Origin: Burkholderiaceae bacterium
GTDB taxonomy: Bacteria; Pseudomonadota; Gammaproteobacteria; Burkholderiales; Burkholderiaceae_E
Direction: 5' to 3'
Assembly (NCBI GenBank): GCA_023954015.1
Contig: JAMLIS010000005.1
Span: forward strand, 62,001 to 126,000
DNA length: 64,000 nucleotides
The first letter of the stretch is position 1. Each line of letters begins with the position of its first letter. The position numbers were made by a program, and so were the translations under genes. Of this stretch, positions 8,737 through 15,706 are shown piece by piece. The notes below the pieces were generated by a model that saw only the letters and a program-made list of their open reading frames with translations, did no database searches and was not told the DNA's origin.

Positions 8737-9456
8737 TCAGGGCAGCAAGAATTGGTAGCCGCGCCCGCGAACCGTCTCGATCCACGGCGAGCCGTCGTCG
8801 CGCGGGCCGAGCTTGTGCCGGAGGCTGCTGACGTGCACGTCGAGGCTGCGGTCGAAGCGGGCAAGCGGCCGCCCGAGCGCGTCCTGCGACAGCTCCGCCT
8901 TGTCGACCACGCGTCCGGCGCGCCGAGCGAGCGAAGCGAGCACGTTGAACTCGGTGCCGGTCAGTGCCAGCGGCACCTCGCGCCACGCGGCGCGACGCTG
9001 TCCCGGCCAGATCGTGAGCGGGCCCGCGACGATCGGCGACTCGGCGCCCCGCGCCTGGCTCGCCTCGCCGATGCGACGCAGGATCGCGCGCAGTCGCGCG
9101 GCCAGTTCGCGCGGCGTGCACGGTTTCGGTACGTAGTCGTCGGCCCCGAGTTCCAGGCCGACGATGCGGTCGATGTCGTCGCCGCGCGCGGTGAGCATCA
9201 GCACCGGCACCCGGCTCGCCGCGCGGATGCGGCGCAGCGCCTCGACGCCGTCGATGCCGGGCATCGTCACGTCGAGCACGACGATGTCGAAGTCGCCGTC
9301 GAGCGCTCGCGCGACTCCGCTCAGGCCGTCGCCGACGGTCTCGGCGTCGAAACCGTCGCGGCTCAGGTATTCGACGAGCAGCTCGGCGAGCTCGCCGTCG
9401 TCGTCGACGAGCAGCACCCGCGGCGTAGCGACGCGTTCGGAGAGCCAGGCGGACAT
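8737..9456 (-). CDS. cpxR: CpxR-like OmpR-family response regulator
   Basis: Predicted 239 residues. The receiver domain has the acidic pair in VDDD, phosphoacceptor Asp62 in LDVTMPG and a Lys in DDYVPKP. The C-terminal winged-helix DNA-binding domain ends in VRGRGYQFL. GLELGADDYVPKP and LRAILRR are typical of CpxR/RstA regulators. The kinase gene follows directly. A TATGAT box six bases before the ATG and a GTAAA-type direct repeat in the divergent promoter suggest a leaderless, autoregulated operon. Confidence 0.85.
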   Translation of the reverse strand: MSAWLSERVATPRVLLVDDDGELAELLVEYLSRDGFDAETVGDGLSGVARALDGDFDIVVLDVTMPGIDGVEALRRIRAASRVPVLMLTARGDDIDRIVGLELGADDYVPKPCTPRELAARLRAILRRIGEASQARGAESPIVAGPLTIWPGQRRAAWREVPLALTGTEFNVLASLARRAGRVVDKAELSQDALGRPLARFDRSLDVHVSSLRHKLGPRDDGSPWIETVRGRGYQFLLP

Positions 9457-9462
9457 GCGCCG

Positions 9463-9468
9463 ATCATA
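9463..9468 (-). promoter_or_regulatory. Candidate -10 box for a leaderless cpxR mRNA
   Basis: On the minus strand TATGAT, one mismatch from the sigma-70 -10 consensus, ends six bases before the ATG at 9456. No Shine-Dalgarno sequence lies between. This is the best box among the four TANNNT-N6-ATG cases in the window. A clear -35 is not visible, which fits an activator-dependent promoter. Confidence 0.5.
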
Positions 9469-9517
9469 TCGGTCGCGCGTCGCCCCGAGCCCGTGCCGCG
9501 CGCGTCGGTCACGCTTC

Positions 9518-9532
9518 TTTACGAACGCTTAC
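9518..9532. promoter_or_regulatory. CpxR-box-like direct repeat
   Basis: The plus strand reads TTTAC-GAACG-CTTAC; the minus strand reads GTAAG-CGTTC-GTAAA. This differs by one base from the CpxR consensus GTAAA-N5-GTAAA known from enterobacteria. It lies in the 171 bp between the divergent cpxR-like and cpxP/spy-like genes, about 95 bp before the latter, where it could serve both. The sequence match is direct; binding is inferred. Confidence 0.7.
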
Positions 9533-9627
9533 ACGTTGCGCGCGGCGGTTAACGCGTCGCCGCGGCAAGCTTCGGCTCGTACCGGCGCACCCCCGCGCCG
9601 GACTTCTTCGAGACAGGAGTTCGAAGC

Positions 9628-10185
9628 ATGAAATCCTCGAGCATCGCAGCCTTCACCGTCGCCGGCGGCCTGGCGCTCGCCGTTCCCTTCCTCGTTTCGG
9701 CGCAAGGCGCCCCCGACGGCGCCCCGCCGTCCCCGGCGCGGATGCTGAAGCAGCACGCGCACTGGCAGCACGGCTTCGAAGGGCGCGCAGGCGGCGAACA
9801 GATGCACGGCCGGCGCGGCGCCGGTCATCGCCACGCGGACGGCTTGCTGCGCGGCCTCGACCTGAGCGAACAGCAGCGCGACCGGATCTTCGGGATCCGC
9901 CATGCCGCGGCGCCGGAAATGCGCGAACAGGCCAAGGTCCTGCGCGAGACGCGCGGCGAGTTCGCGAAGCTCGCGCTGTCGGACAGCTACGACGAAGCGC
10001 AGGTGAAGACGCTCGCCGACCGCAACGCGCAGGCGATCAGCCAGATGGCGCAACGGCGCGCGCGCAACCTGAACGAGATCTACAAGGTGCTCACGCCCGA
10101 GCAGCAGGCGAAGGTGCAGGAGCGGTTGGCGCGGGGGAGGCAGGCGCGCGGGGCGGGGCCGCGGGGAGCGGAGCCGCGCAGCTGA
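9628..10185 (+). CDS. Spy/CpxP-family periplasmic protein
   Basis: Predicted 185 residues with a cleavable signal peptide (about 1-25, ending near VSAQG). The mature part is rich in His, Arg, Gln and helix-forming residues, and has two LTxxQ-like motifs (LDLSEQQRDRI and LTPEQQAKVQERL), the hallmark of the CpxP/Spy family. These small cradle-shaped proteins chaperone periplasmic proteins, and CpxP also damps the CpxA kinase. The gene diverges from the cpxRA-like operon over a CpxR-like box. A GGAG precedes the ATG. The His-rich segment (HAHWQH, HRHAD) could also bind metal, as in the related ZraP/CnrX groups. Confidence 0.83.
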   Translation: MKSSSIAAFTVAGGLALAVPFLVSAQGAPDGAPPSPARMLKQHAHWQHGFEGRAGGEQMHGRRGAGHRHADGLLRGLDLSEQQRDRIFGIRHAAAPEMREQAKVLRETRGEFAKLALSDSYDEAQVKTLADRNAQAISQMAQRRARNLNEIYKVLTPEQQAKVQERLARGRQARGAGPRGAEPRS

Positions 10186-10243
10186 AGAAGCGAAGTGCGG
10201 TTCGGGCCGACGGTCGGTGAGGCGGCGGCCGGGCGGTGCGGAC

Positions 10244-10349
10244 GCGATGCGGGCGCGATCCGGCTGTGCCAGTGGCCGCGGCACCGCGATGCGGGCGCGA
10301 TCCGGCCGCGATCCGGCCGCGATCCGGCCGCGCCAGTGGCCGCGGCACC
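10244..10349. repeat. Two GC-rich direct repeats upstream of the YecA-like gene
   Basis: A 42-bp unit at 10244-10285 starts GCGATGCGGGCGCGATCCGG and ends in CCAGTGGCCGCGGCACC. It is repeated at 10286-10349, where an 11-bp piece (GCGATCCGGCC) is present three times. A related single copy (ATGCGGGCGCGATTCGG) occurs near 12389 upstream of pdsR. The repeats fill most of the gap before the start at 10380. No promoter can be read. Confidence 0.75.
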
Positions 10350-10379
10350 GGCCTCCCCGATCGGAAGCGTGGCAGTACC

Positions 10380-11255
10380 ATGTCAGCCATGATCTCCCTC
10401 GCCCCCGCCTCCACCGCCGACCTTCGTCCGCTCGACGAGGACGACTTCCAGCGGCTCGATGTGCTGCTCGATGCGACCGGCAACGAGAACGCGATGGTGG
10501 TCGAGGAGATCGATGGTTTTCTTGCGGCGCTTGCCTGCTCGCCCGATCCCATCGGCGAGGACGGTCTGCTCGTGCAGGTCCTCGGCGCCGAACCCTTCGA
10601 CGGCGGCCCGCCCGAGAGCGACGTATCCGTTGCCGCGCCTTCCGAGATCCACGCCGAGATCGCGGCGCTGCTGCGGCGCCATGCGGCCCGCGTCGTTGCG
10701 GCACTCGACGCCGGGGAGTTCGGGCCGGTGCTCTCCTACGACGACGAAGGCAACGCCGACGGCGTCGCCTGGGCAGTCGGTTTCCTGCGCGGCATCGAGC
10801 TGCATCCCGACAGCTGGGAGGCGATGCTCGAGGAGAAGGATTTCGACGACGCCCTCGATGCGATGCAGTCGCTCGCCGCGATGCTCGACGACGATGCGGG
10901 CGGCGACGATGCCGGCGACGACGGTGCCGAGGACGACGGTGCGGGCGACGACGATGCGGGCGGCGACGATGTGAACTACGACGCGGATGACGATGGTGCG
11001 CACGCCCCCGGGGAGGTCGATGGAGCCGCCCCTACAGCTTCGCTTTCGCCGGCCGAACGCGACGTGCTGATCGACCGGATGATCGGCGACGTTGCCGATA
11101 TCTACGAGTTCTTCAGGCCCTGGCGCGAGGCGGGGACCACGCCCGCCGCGATGCGCGTCGAAACCGTGCGGCGCACGGGGCCGAAGATCGGCCGTAACGA
11201 GCCGTGTTCGTGCGGCAGCGGGCGGAAGTACAAGAATTGTTGCGGGGCCAGCTGA
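10380..11255 (+). CDS. YecA/UPF0149-family protein with C-terminal SEC-C zinc motif
   Basis: Predicted 291 residues. The N-terminal half (about 15-160) is a UPF0149/YecA-type helical domain containing [17 protein letters not shown] and [12 protein letters not shown]. The C terminus is a SEC-C motif, [19 protein letters not shown], whose Cys residues bind zinc as in SecA. Between them, about 172-200, lies an Asp/Gly/Ala-rich stretch built from GAC/GAT and GCG/GGC codons ([13 protein letters not shown] and similar), not typical of the family. I chose the ATG at 10380 because the frame upstream is repeat sequence. The molecular role of YecA proteins is poorly defined; ribosome or Sec association has been proposed. 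Confidence 0.83.
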   Translation: MSAMISLAPASTADLRPLDEDDFQRLDVLLDATGNENAMVVEEIDGFLAALACSPDPIGEDGLLVQVLGAEPFDGGPPESDVSVAAPSEIHAEIAALLRRHAARVVAALDAGEFGPVLSYDDEGNADGVAWAVGFLRGIELHPDSWEAMLEEKDFDDALDAMQSLAAMLDDDAGGDDAGDDGAEDDGAGDDDAGGDDVNYDADDDGAHAPGEVDGAAPTASLSPAERDVLIDRMIGDVADIYEFFRPWREAGTTPAAMRVETVRRTGPKIGRNEPCSCGSGRKYKNCCGAS

Positions 11256-11683
11256 CGACGCTCAGCAACGCGCAGGTCGCCGGAGGCTGCGGTCGCGCTG
11301 CTGCGCGTCGTGAGGACCTTGTGCACCCTTGTCGCACAGCGCCTGACGGGTGCCTGCCCCGCCGCGCCCGTGCCGCGCCCCTTGCGTACCCTGCGCCGTA
11401 CCCGTGCGCATCCGCGCCGTACCGGTGACGCGCCGTGCCGCACCACGCCACGCCACCCCCACCCCACGCCCGCCCCCACCCCCACCCCCACCGAGCCGCG
11501 CGTACCCTGCCGGTCCGCCGCATCCGCGCCGCATCCGCGCCGCATCCGCGCCGTACCTTCGCCGTACCTGCGCCGCATCCGCGCCGCATTCTTCCGTTCC
11601 CGACAGTGCCGGCGCACACCTGTTGAACGCGTGGCCGGCTGGCACGGCCGAGCAGGTTTGCGCCTGGTAGCAAGCTCCGCCGC

Positions 11684-11805
11684 TCCCGTTTTTCGGGACA
11701 TCCGGTGCGTTCGAATGCTATTGCCCCGGAAAAGTCCCGGAATTCGGGAGTCTCGGCGCGTGCGACTGCAGCCCTCGCTGAAAGGTCCCGGAATTCGGGA
11801 CTTTT
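11684..11805. repeat. Three hairpins at exact 51-bp period
   Basis: TCCCG-N5-CGGGA occurs at 11684-11698, 11735-11749 and 11786-11800, each starting 51 bp after the last. The loops are TTTTT, GAATT and GAATT. Between the hairpins the 51-bp units remain recognisably similar, so this is a decayed tandem repeat. The third copy extends to AAAGGTCCCG/CGGGACTTTT and resembles a bidirectional intrinsic terminator. Confidence 0.75.
11781..11805 (+). terminator. Terminator-like hairpin with T tail
   Basis: A ten-base stem with one mismatch (AAAGGTCCCG against CGGGACTTTT), a five-base GAATT loop and a terminal TTTT make this the most terminator-like structure in the gap. It could end transcripts from the YecA-like gene or, read on the other strand where the A run becomes T, from the small minus-strand gene at 12121-12282. 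It is also one unit of a repeat, so termination may be incidental. Confidence 0.4.
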
Positions 11806-12120
11806 GCGCGCGCTTCTTTTACGTGCGGCCGTTGTCTTCCGGGTGGACTTGCTTCGTGTCCACTTCTTTCCCGGGCCGTTGTGTTTCCGGCAGCGCGTGT
11901 GCCGCTTCCGTCGATGTGCGCGTTGCGTAGCACTACGCCCCTTGCCGGCAGGGCGGGACGCTGCATCGCGTTCTCCCCCGCGAGCCGTCGCGCGCGCAAC
12001 CGGCGCGTTTTGCGACTTGCAGCGGCGTAGGCACTGCGCCGCGCGCGCCGGCGCGCCGCGTCTTGCAGCTCGCAGCGGCGTACCGGAGCGCCGTCGGCGC
12101 CCGGCCCCGGCTGCGTTGCG

Positions 12121-12282
12121 TCAGGATGCAGCGCCGAGCAGCAGGACGATTCCGCCCAGTATCACCGAGACGACGAGCGCGGTGCCGAGCACCGAACCGA
12201 CGAAGGACACCCACTCGCGCCAGTCGAAGTTCGGCGCATCGGCGGAAGCGGGAAGCGTTTCGGGCGTGGAGTTGCGGGCCAT
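12121..12282 (-). CDS. Small single-span membrane protein, unknown
   Basis: A 53-residue frame reads MARNSTPETLPASADAPNFD, then WREWVSF, then a hydrophobic helix of about 22 residues (VGSVLGTALVVSVILGGIVLLLG). A GGAAGGA ribosome binding site lies five bases before the ATG on the minus strand, which supports translation. I do not recognise the family. It diverges from pdsR across ~207 bp, so it may belong to the same regulon, but that is only a positional hint. Confidence 0.6.
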   Translation of the reverse strand: MARNSTPETLPASADAPNFDWREWVSFVGSVLGTALVVSVILGGIVLLLGAAS

Positions 12283-12477
12283 GGTCCTTCCGGAAGCGAT
12301 CGGGGCCCGCGCGGCGTCTGCGCCGGTTGCGGGCATGCGTCGATTGAACGTCGGGCGCCCGGACTGCGGCAGGGCGCGATCCGGATGCATGCGGGCGCGA
12401 TTCGGGCAAAGTCCGGACACGTGCACCGCTCGAGGCAGGCGGCGCCGAGCGCTTCGCGCGTGCCGGCGCCTTTGCGC

Positions 12478-12483
12478 TACATT
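12478..12483 (+). promoter_or_regulatory. Candidate -10 box for a leaderless pdsR mRNA
   Basis: TACATT ends six bases before the ATG at 12490, which would place the transcription start at or next to the start codon. No Shine-Dalgarno sequence precedes the gene. A -35 match is not apparent. Confidence 0.4.
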
Positions 12484-12489
12484 GCTTCG

Positions 12490-13194
12490 ATGACTCGCCG
12501 CATCGCTATCGTCGAGGACGAACCCGCTATCCGGGCGAACCTGTGCGACGCCTTCCTGCGCCACGGTTTCGAGGCGTCGGGTTTCGCCGATCGCGCGCAG
12601 GCGCAGCAGGCGCTCGCTGTGCGATTGCCCGACCTGGCGATCATCGACGTGGGCCTGGGGGATGAACCCGACGGAGGCTTCGAGTTGTGTCGATGGCTGC
12701 GCGAGCACGCGCGAACGCTGCCGATCCTGATGCTGTCGGCGCGCGATTCCGAGATCGACATCGTGTCGGGACTGCGCCTGGGCGCCGACGACTACGTGAC
12801 GAAGAACGTCAGCTTTCCCCACCTGCTCGCTCGGGTCACCGCGCTGCTGCGGCGAGTCGACGCGCTCGCCCAGCCCACGGCGAGCGGCGAACGGCTGGTT
12901 CGCGGCGCGCTCGTTCTCGATTCCGCGCGTTTCGAGGCAACCTGGCGCGACCTGCCCGTGGAGCTGACGGTTACCGAGTTCTGGATGCTGCACGCGCTCG
13001 CGCGGCACCCCGGACACGTGAAGAACAGAGACGCGCTGATGCGCGAGGCGAACCTCGTCGTCGACGACCAGACGGTCACTTCGTACGTGAAGCGAATCCG
13101 CCGCAAGCTCGAAGCGGTCGATGCCGCGTTCGACGCGATCGAAACCGTCTACGGCCTGGGATACCGCTTCATTGAGCGTCCGGCGAACCGGTGA
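12490..13194 (+). CDS. pdsR: PdsR: response regulator of the proteobacterial dedicated sortase system
   Basis: Predicted 234 residues, an OmpR-type regulator with receiver (IVEDEPAIRAN, DVGLGDEPDGGFELC) and winged-helix DNA-binding domains (VTSYVKRIRRK, ETVYGLGYRF). GGFELCRWLRE, GLRLGADDYVTKNVSFPHLLAR and LARHPGHVK are the distinctive segments of the PdsR group (proteobacterial dedicated sortase system). Activation loop Lys is in VTKN, and the phosphoacceptor Asp is in IIDVG. The kinase pdsS follows 58 bp downstream of its stop. No sortase or LPXTG-type substrate gene is visible in the window, so the target is unknown. Confidence 0.82.
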   Translation: MTRRIAIVEDEPAIRANLCDAFLRHGFEASGFADRAQAQQALAVRLPDLAIIDVGLGDEPDGGFELCRWLREHARTLPILMLSARDSEIDIVSGLRLGADDYVTKNVSFPHLLARVTALLRRVDALAQPTASGERLVRGALVLDSARFEATWRDLPVELTVTEFWMLHALARHPGHVKNRDALMREANLVVDDQTVTSYVKRIRRKLEAVDAAFDAIETVYGLGYRFIERPANR

Positions 13195-13252
13195 GCGGAC
13201 GAGGGACGGAACGGGCACGCGTGCCAACGCGGTGAACGTGCATGCGAATTCC

Positions 13253-15670
13253 ATGAGCATCGGCACGAACCGTGACCGCAGGCGCGACCCCGCGACCCCG
13301 CGCGACCCCGCGACCCCGCGCGACCCCGCGACCCCGCGCGACCCCGCGACCCCGCGCGACCCCGCGACGCCGCGCGACCCCGCGACCCCGCGCCACCCCG
13401 CGACCACGCCCGTACCGGGCCCCGAGCGCGAACCGCCCACCGCCCGCGACCCCGCGACCTCCAGGCGCCGTTGGCGGCTGCCGCTCGGCCTGCGCTTCAG
13501 CCTGGCGCTCGCGATGGTGCCGTTGCTCGCGTTGCCGCCGATCGGGCTGCGATTCGTCGAGGTGATGGCCGAATTCGCGCGCAACGAGCGGCTCGAGAAC
13601 CAGGCCCAGGTGGCGCGCAACCTGGCTGCCTCGCTGCACGACCACCGTGCGCTGTTCGATGTGCAGCAGGCGACGCTGCGTCGGCGCGCGGGGGCCGAAC
13701 TGCTGCCCGTCGAACTGCTCGCCGAAGTCGTCGTCGACAACGATGCCCGCGAGTGGATCGAGGCGCCCGGCAGGGCCTTGCCGATGCGGTCGCAAACGGG
13801 CGGTGCCGGCTCGATGCACATTCGTCTGGCGGCGGCTCGTTCGCAGGAGCAGCCCGGCCGCTTCTTCCTGCTGGTCGACGCCGACGACGAGCGCCTCGTG
13901 CTGCCCGAGCGGGCAGGCGAGGCCGATCTGGCGGGCGATCGCCTGATCGTCGAGTCGGGCGCTGCACCCGAGACGATGACCGTGCGCGAGGTGACGCCGC
14001 GGGAGCGGCCGGGAGGCTGGGTCGCCGAGATCGCCTTCGACGAGGAACCGCGCTTCCTCCGCGTGCATGTCGTCGATGTCGATTACCTCGGATCGCGGCG
14101 CATCGAAGGCAGTGCCGACTCGGGCCTGCTCACGCCGGTGCAGCCGCTGGCCGAGCAGGCGCGCGATCCGCGCGCCGCGCTGTGGACCGACGCGGTGCGC
14201 GGCCTTGCACGCGCGAACGGCCGCGTCTCGGTGTTCGATTCGAGTGGTGCGCTGCTCGTGCAATCGGGAGCGATCACCGGCGGTCCGCCGCCGTCCGACG
14301 ACTGGCAGGGACGGCTCGCGCGTCGGCTTCTCGCTGCGGCCGTGCAGCTGCGTCCCGCTCGCTTCGAGACCTTCGTGCCCGACGCGCCGCTGGTGGACGC
14401 GGCGGAGCAGTCGCCGCTCAGTCGGGCGCTTGCCGGGCTCGCTGCGCAGCAGGCGGAGCGTGCCGACTCCGAAAGCGGCTTGCCCGCGTGGTTGTTGACG
14501 AGCGCGCAACCGGTGTGGGCCGGCGATCGCGTGGTCGGCGCGCTCGTCGTCGAGGAACACACGGGATCGCGCCTCGGCGCGCACGCACGCGCGATCGAGC
14601 GGCTGACGCTGCTCACTGCAGCGGCGATGGCGGCGAGTGCGCTCGCGCTGCTCGCGGTCGGATCGGTGACCGTCGCGCGCATCGTTCGGCTTCGAGGGCA
14701 GGCCGAGCGCGCGATCGACCCGAGGGGCCGGGTCGTCGGCAGCGTGCGCCAGCCGCTCGTCGCCGACGAGATCGGCGCGCTCGCGCAGAGCTACTCGGGC
14801 GTGCTCGAGCGCCTGCGGCAGCACCAGCAGTACGTCGGCAACCTGCGCAGCCGGCTCGTGCACGAACTGCGCACGCCGATCATGGTCGTGCGCTCTTCGC
14901 TGGAGAACCTCGCTGCCGAAGCCGAGGCAGGAGCGGGCGCGAGTCCCGGCGGAGGTACGGGTGCAGCTTCAGGCGCAGGCGCAGGCGCAGGAGGAGCCGG
15001 AGCCGGCGCGAACACCGGCCCGCGAGCGGCCGGGCCCGACTCGGCGCAGCCCGACTCGGCGCAGCGCGACTCGGCGCAGCGCGACTCGGCGCAGCGCGAC
15101 TCCTGGCTGAGCCGCGCGCGCGACGGCACGCAGCGCCTGGAGCGGATCGTGGCGAGCATGGGGGAGGCGTCGAGCCTCGAATCGATGCTCGCCGACAGCG
15201 AACTCGAGACGGTCGACCTCGTCGCGCTGATGCGCGCCTGCGTCGAGGGTTATCGCGACGCGTTCGCTCCGCGCGTCTTCGAGCTCGACTGTTCGATCGC
15301 GGCAGCGCCGTGCCCGGTCGTCCCGGAGGCGATCGCGCAGGCGCTCGACAAGCTCGTGTCGAACGCCGTCGATTTTGCCGAGCCCGGCACTGCGATCGTT
15401 CTTTCGTTGCGCGCGATCGCCGACGCCGGCGTGCCGATGTACTCGATTGCCGTGCGCAACCGCGGTCCGGCGTTACCCGCTGCGATGCGCGAAAGCCTGT
15501 TCGACTCGATGGTCTCGATGCGCGAGCACCGCGCCTCGGGCGGCACTCACCTCGGGCTCGGCCTGTATCTCGTGCGCCTGGTCGGCGAGTTCCACGGAGG
15601 CAACGCCTTCGTTCGCGACGTGGCGGGCGGGGTGGAGGCCAGCTTCACGATCAAGAGAAGCGAAGGGTGA
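13253..15670 (+). CDS. pdsS: PdsS: sensor histidine kinase with repeat expansions
   Basis: About 805 residues from the ATG at 13253; an in-frame GTG at 13232 is an alternative. The N terminus carries six DPATPR repeats (18-bp units, 13286-13393), then a transmembrane helix (LRFSLALAMVPLLALPPIGL) and FVEVMAEF, typical of PdsS. A long periplasmic sensor, a second helix (TAAAMAASALALLAVGS), HAMP and H box HELRTPIMVVRSSLENL (His about 537) follow. Then comes an unusual insertion (about 558-618) of Gly/Ala-rich sequence and 15-bp DSAQR repeats, and a catalytic domain with DKLVSNAVDF and GLGLYLVRL. The insertion lies in the loop between the two DHp helices. Partner of pdsR. Confidence 0.82.
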   Translation: MSIGTNRDRRRDPATPRDPATPRDPATPRDPATPRDPATPRDPATPRHPATTPVPGPEREPPTARDPATSRRRWRLPLGLRFSLALAMVPLLALPPIGLRFVEVMAEFARNERLENQAQVARNLAASLHDHRALFDVQQATLRRRAGAELLPVELLAEVVVDNDAREWIEAPGRALPMRSQTGGAGSMHIRLAAARSQEQPGRFFLLVDADDERLVLPERAGEADLAGDRLIVESGAAPETMTVREVTPRERPGGWVAEIAFDEEPRFLRVHVVDVDYLGSRRIEGSADSGLLTPVQPLAEQARDPRAALWTDAVRGLARANGRVSVFDSSGALLVQSGAITGGPPPSDDWQGRLARRLLAAAVQLRPARFETFVPDAPLVDAAEQSPLSRALAGLAAQQAERADSESGLPAWLLTSAQPVWAGDRVVGALVVEEHTGSRLGAHARAIERLTLLTAAAMAASALALLAVGSVTVARIVRLRGQAERAIDPRGRVVGSVRQPLVADEIGALAQSYSGVLERLRQHQQYVGNLRSRLVHELRTPIMVVRSSLENLAAEAEAGAGASPGGGTGAASGAGAGAGGAGAGANTGPRAAGPDSAQPDSAQRDSAQRDSAQRDSWLSRARDGTQRLERIVASMGEASSLESMLADSELETVDLVALMRACVEGYRDAFAPRVFELDCSIAAAPCPVVPEAIAQALDKLVSNAVDFAEPGTAIVLSLRAIADAGVPMYSIAVRNRGPALPAAMRESLFDSMVSMREHRASGGTHLGLGLYLVRLVGEFHGGNAFVRDVAGGVEASFTIKRSEG
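13286..13393 (+). repeat. 18-bp tandem repeat, six copies, within pdsS
   Basis: The unit GACCCCGCGACCCCGCGC is present six times in register, encoding DPATPR each time, and a degenerate seventh unit follows. The unit length is a multiple of three, so gain or loss of copies would keep the reading frame. It lies in the predicted cytoplasmic N-terminal tail, before the first membrane helix. Confidence 0.92.
15035..15102 (+). repeat. 15-bp tandem repeat within the pdsS dimerisation hairpin
   Basis: About 4.5 copies of CGCGACTCGGCGCAG-type units encode DSAQP/DSAQR. They follow a stretch of GGCGCA/GGAGCC repeats encoding GAGAGAGG-like sequence from about 14928. All are in frame. They interrupt the region between the H box and the second DHp helix. 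Confidence 0.88.
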
Positions 15671-15706
15671 CGGGCTCCCCCCACCCTTCGTCCTCGATCT
15701 CTTCCG

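Larger units (their letters stand above)
11256..12120. other. 865-bp gene-free, repeat-rich intergenic region
   Basis: No credible gene is seen. The left part (about 11340-11590) is low-complexity C-rich DNA with short reiterations of CCGCATCCGCG and CCGTACC and a run of CCCCCACCC-type sequence. The middle (11684-11805) holds three hairpins at 51-bp spacing, listed separately. The right part has two imperfect copies of CTTGCAGC-GCGGCGTA-type sequence. Frames that stay open here on both strands encode Arg/Pro-rich peptides without ribosome binding sites and look like by-products of base composition. Confidence 0.7.

Noticed and set aside
10236..10379. Longer N terminus for the YecA-like protein
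   Set aside because: The upstream in-frame sequence is the direct-repeat block and gives a low-complexity Arg/Pro peptide; the family domain starts near the ATG at 10380.
11310..11930. 206-residue open frame in the gap after the YecA-like gene
   Set aside because: Low-complexity Arg/Pro/His composition, no ribosome binding site, and it reads through the 51-bp hairpin repeats.
11718..11999. Minus-strand frame with repeated PNSGTF peptides
   Set aside because: The peptide repeat merely translates the DNA hairpin repeat; no start signal or family.
13286..13393. Regular repeats considered as a CRISPR array
   Set aside because: Units are 18 bp, contiguous and in frame with a kinase gene; there are no spacers.
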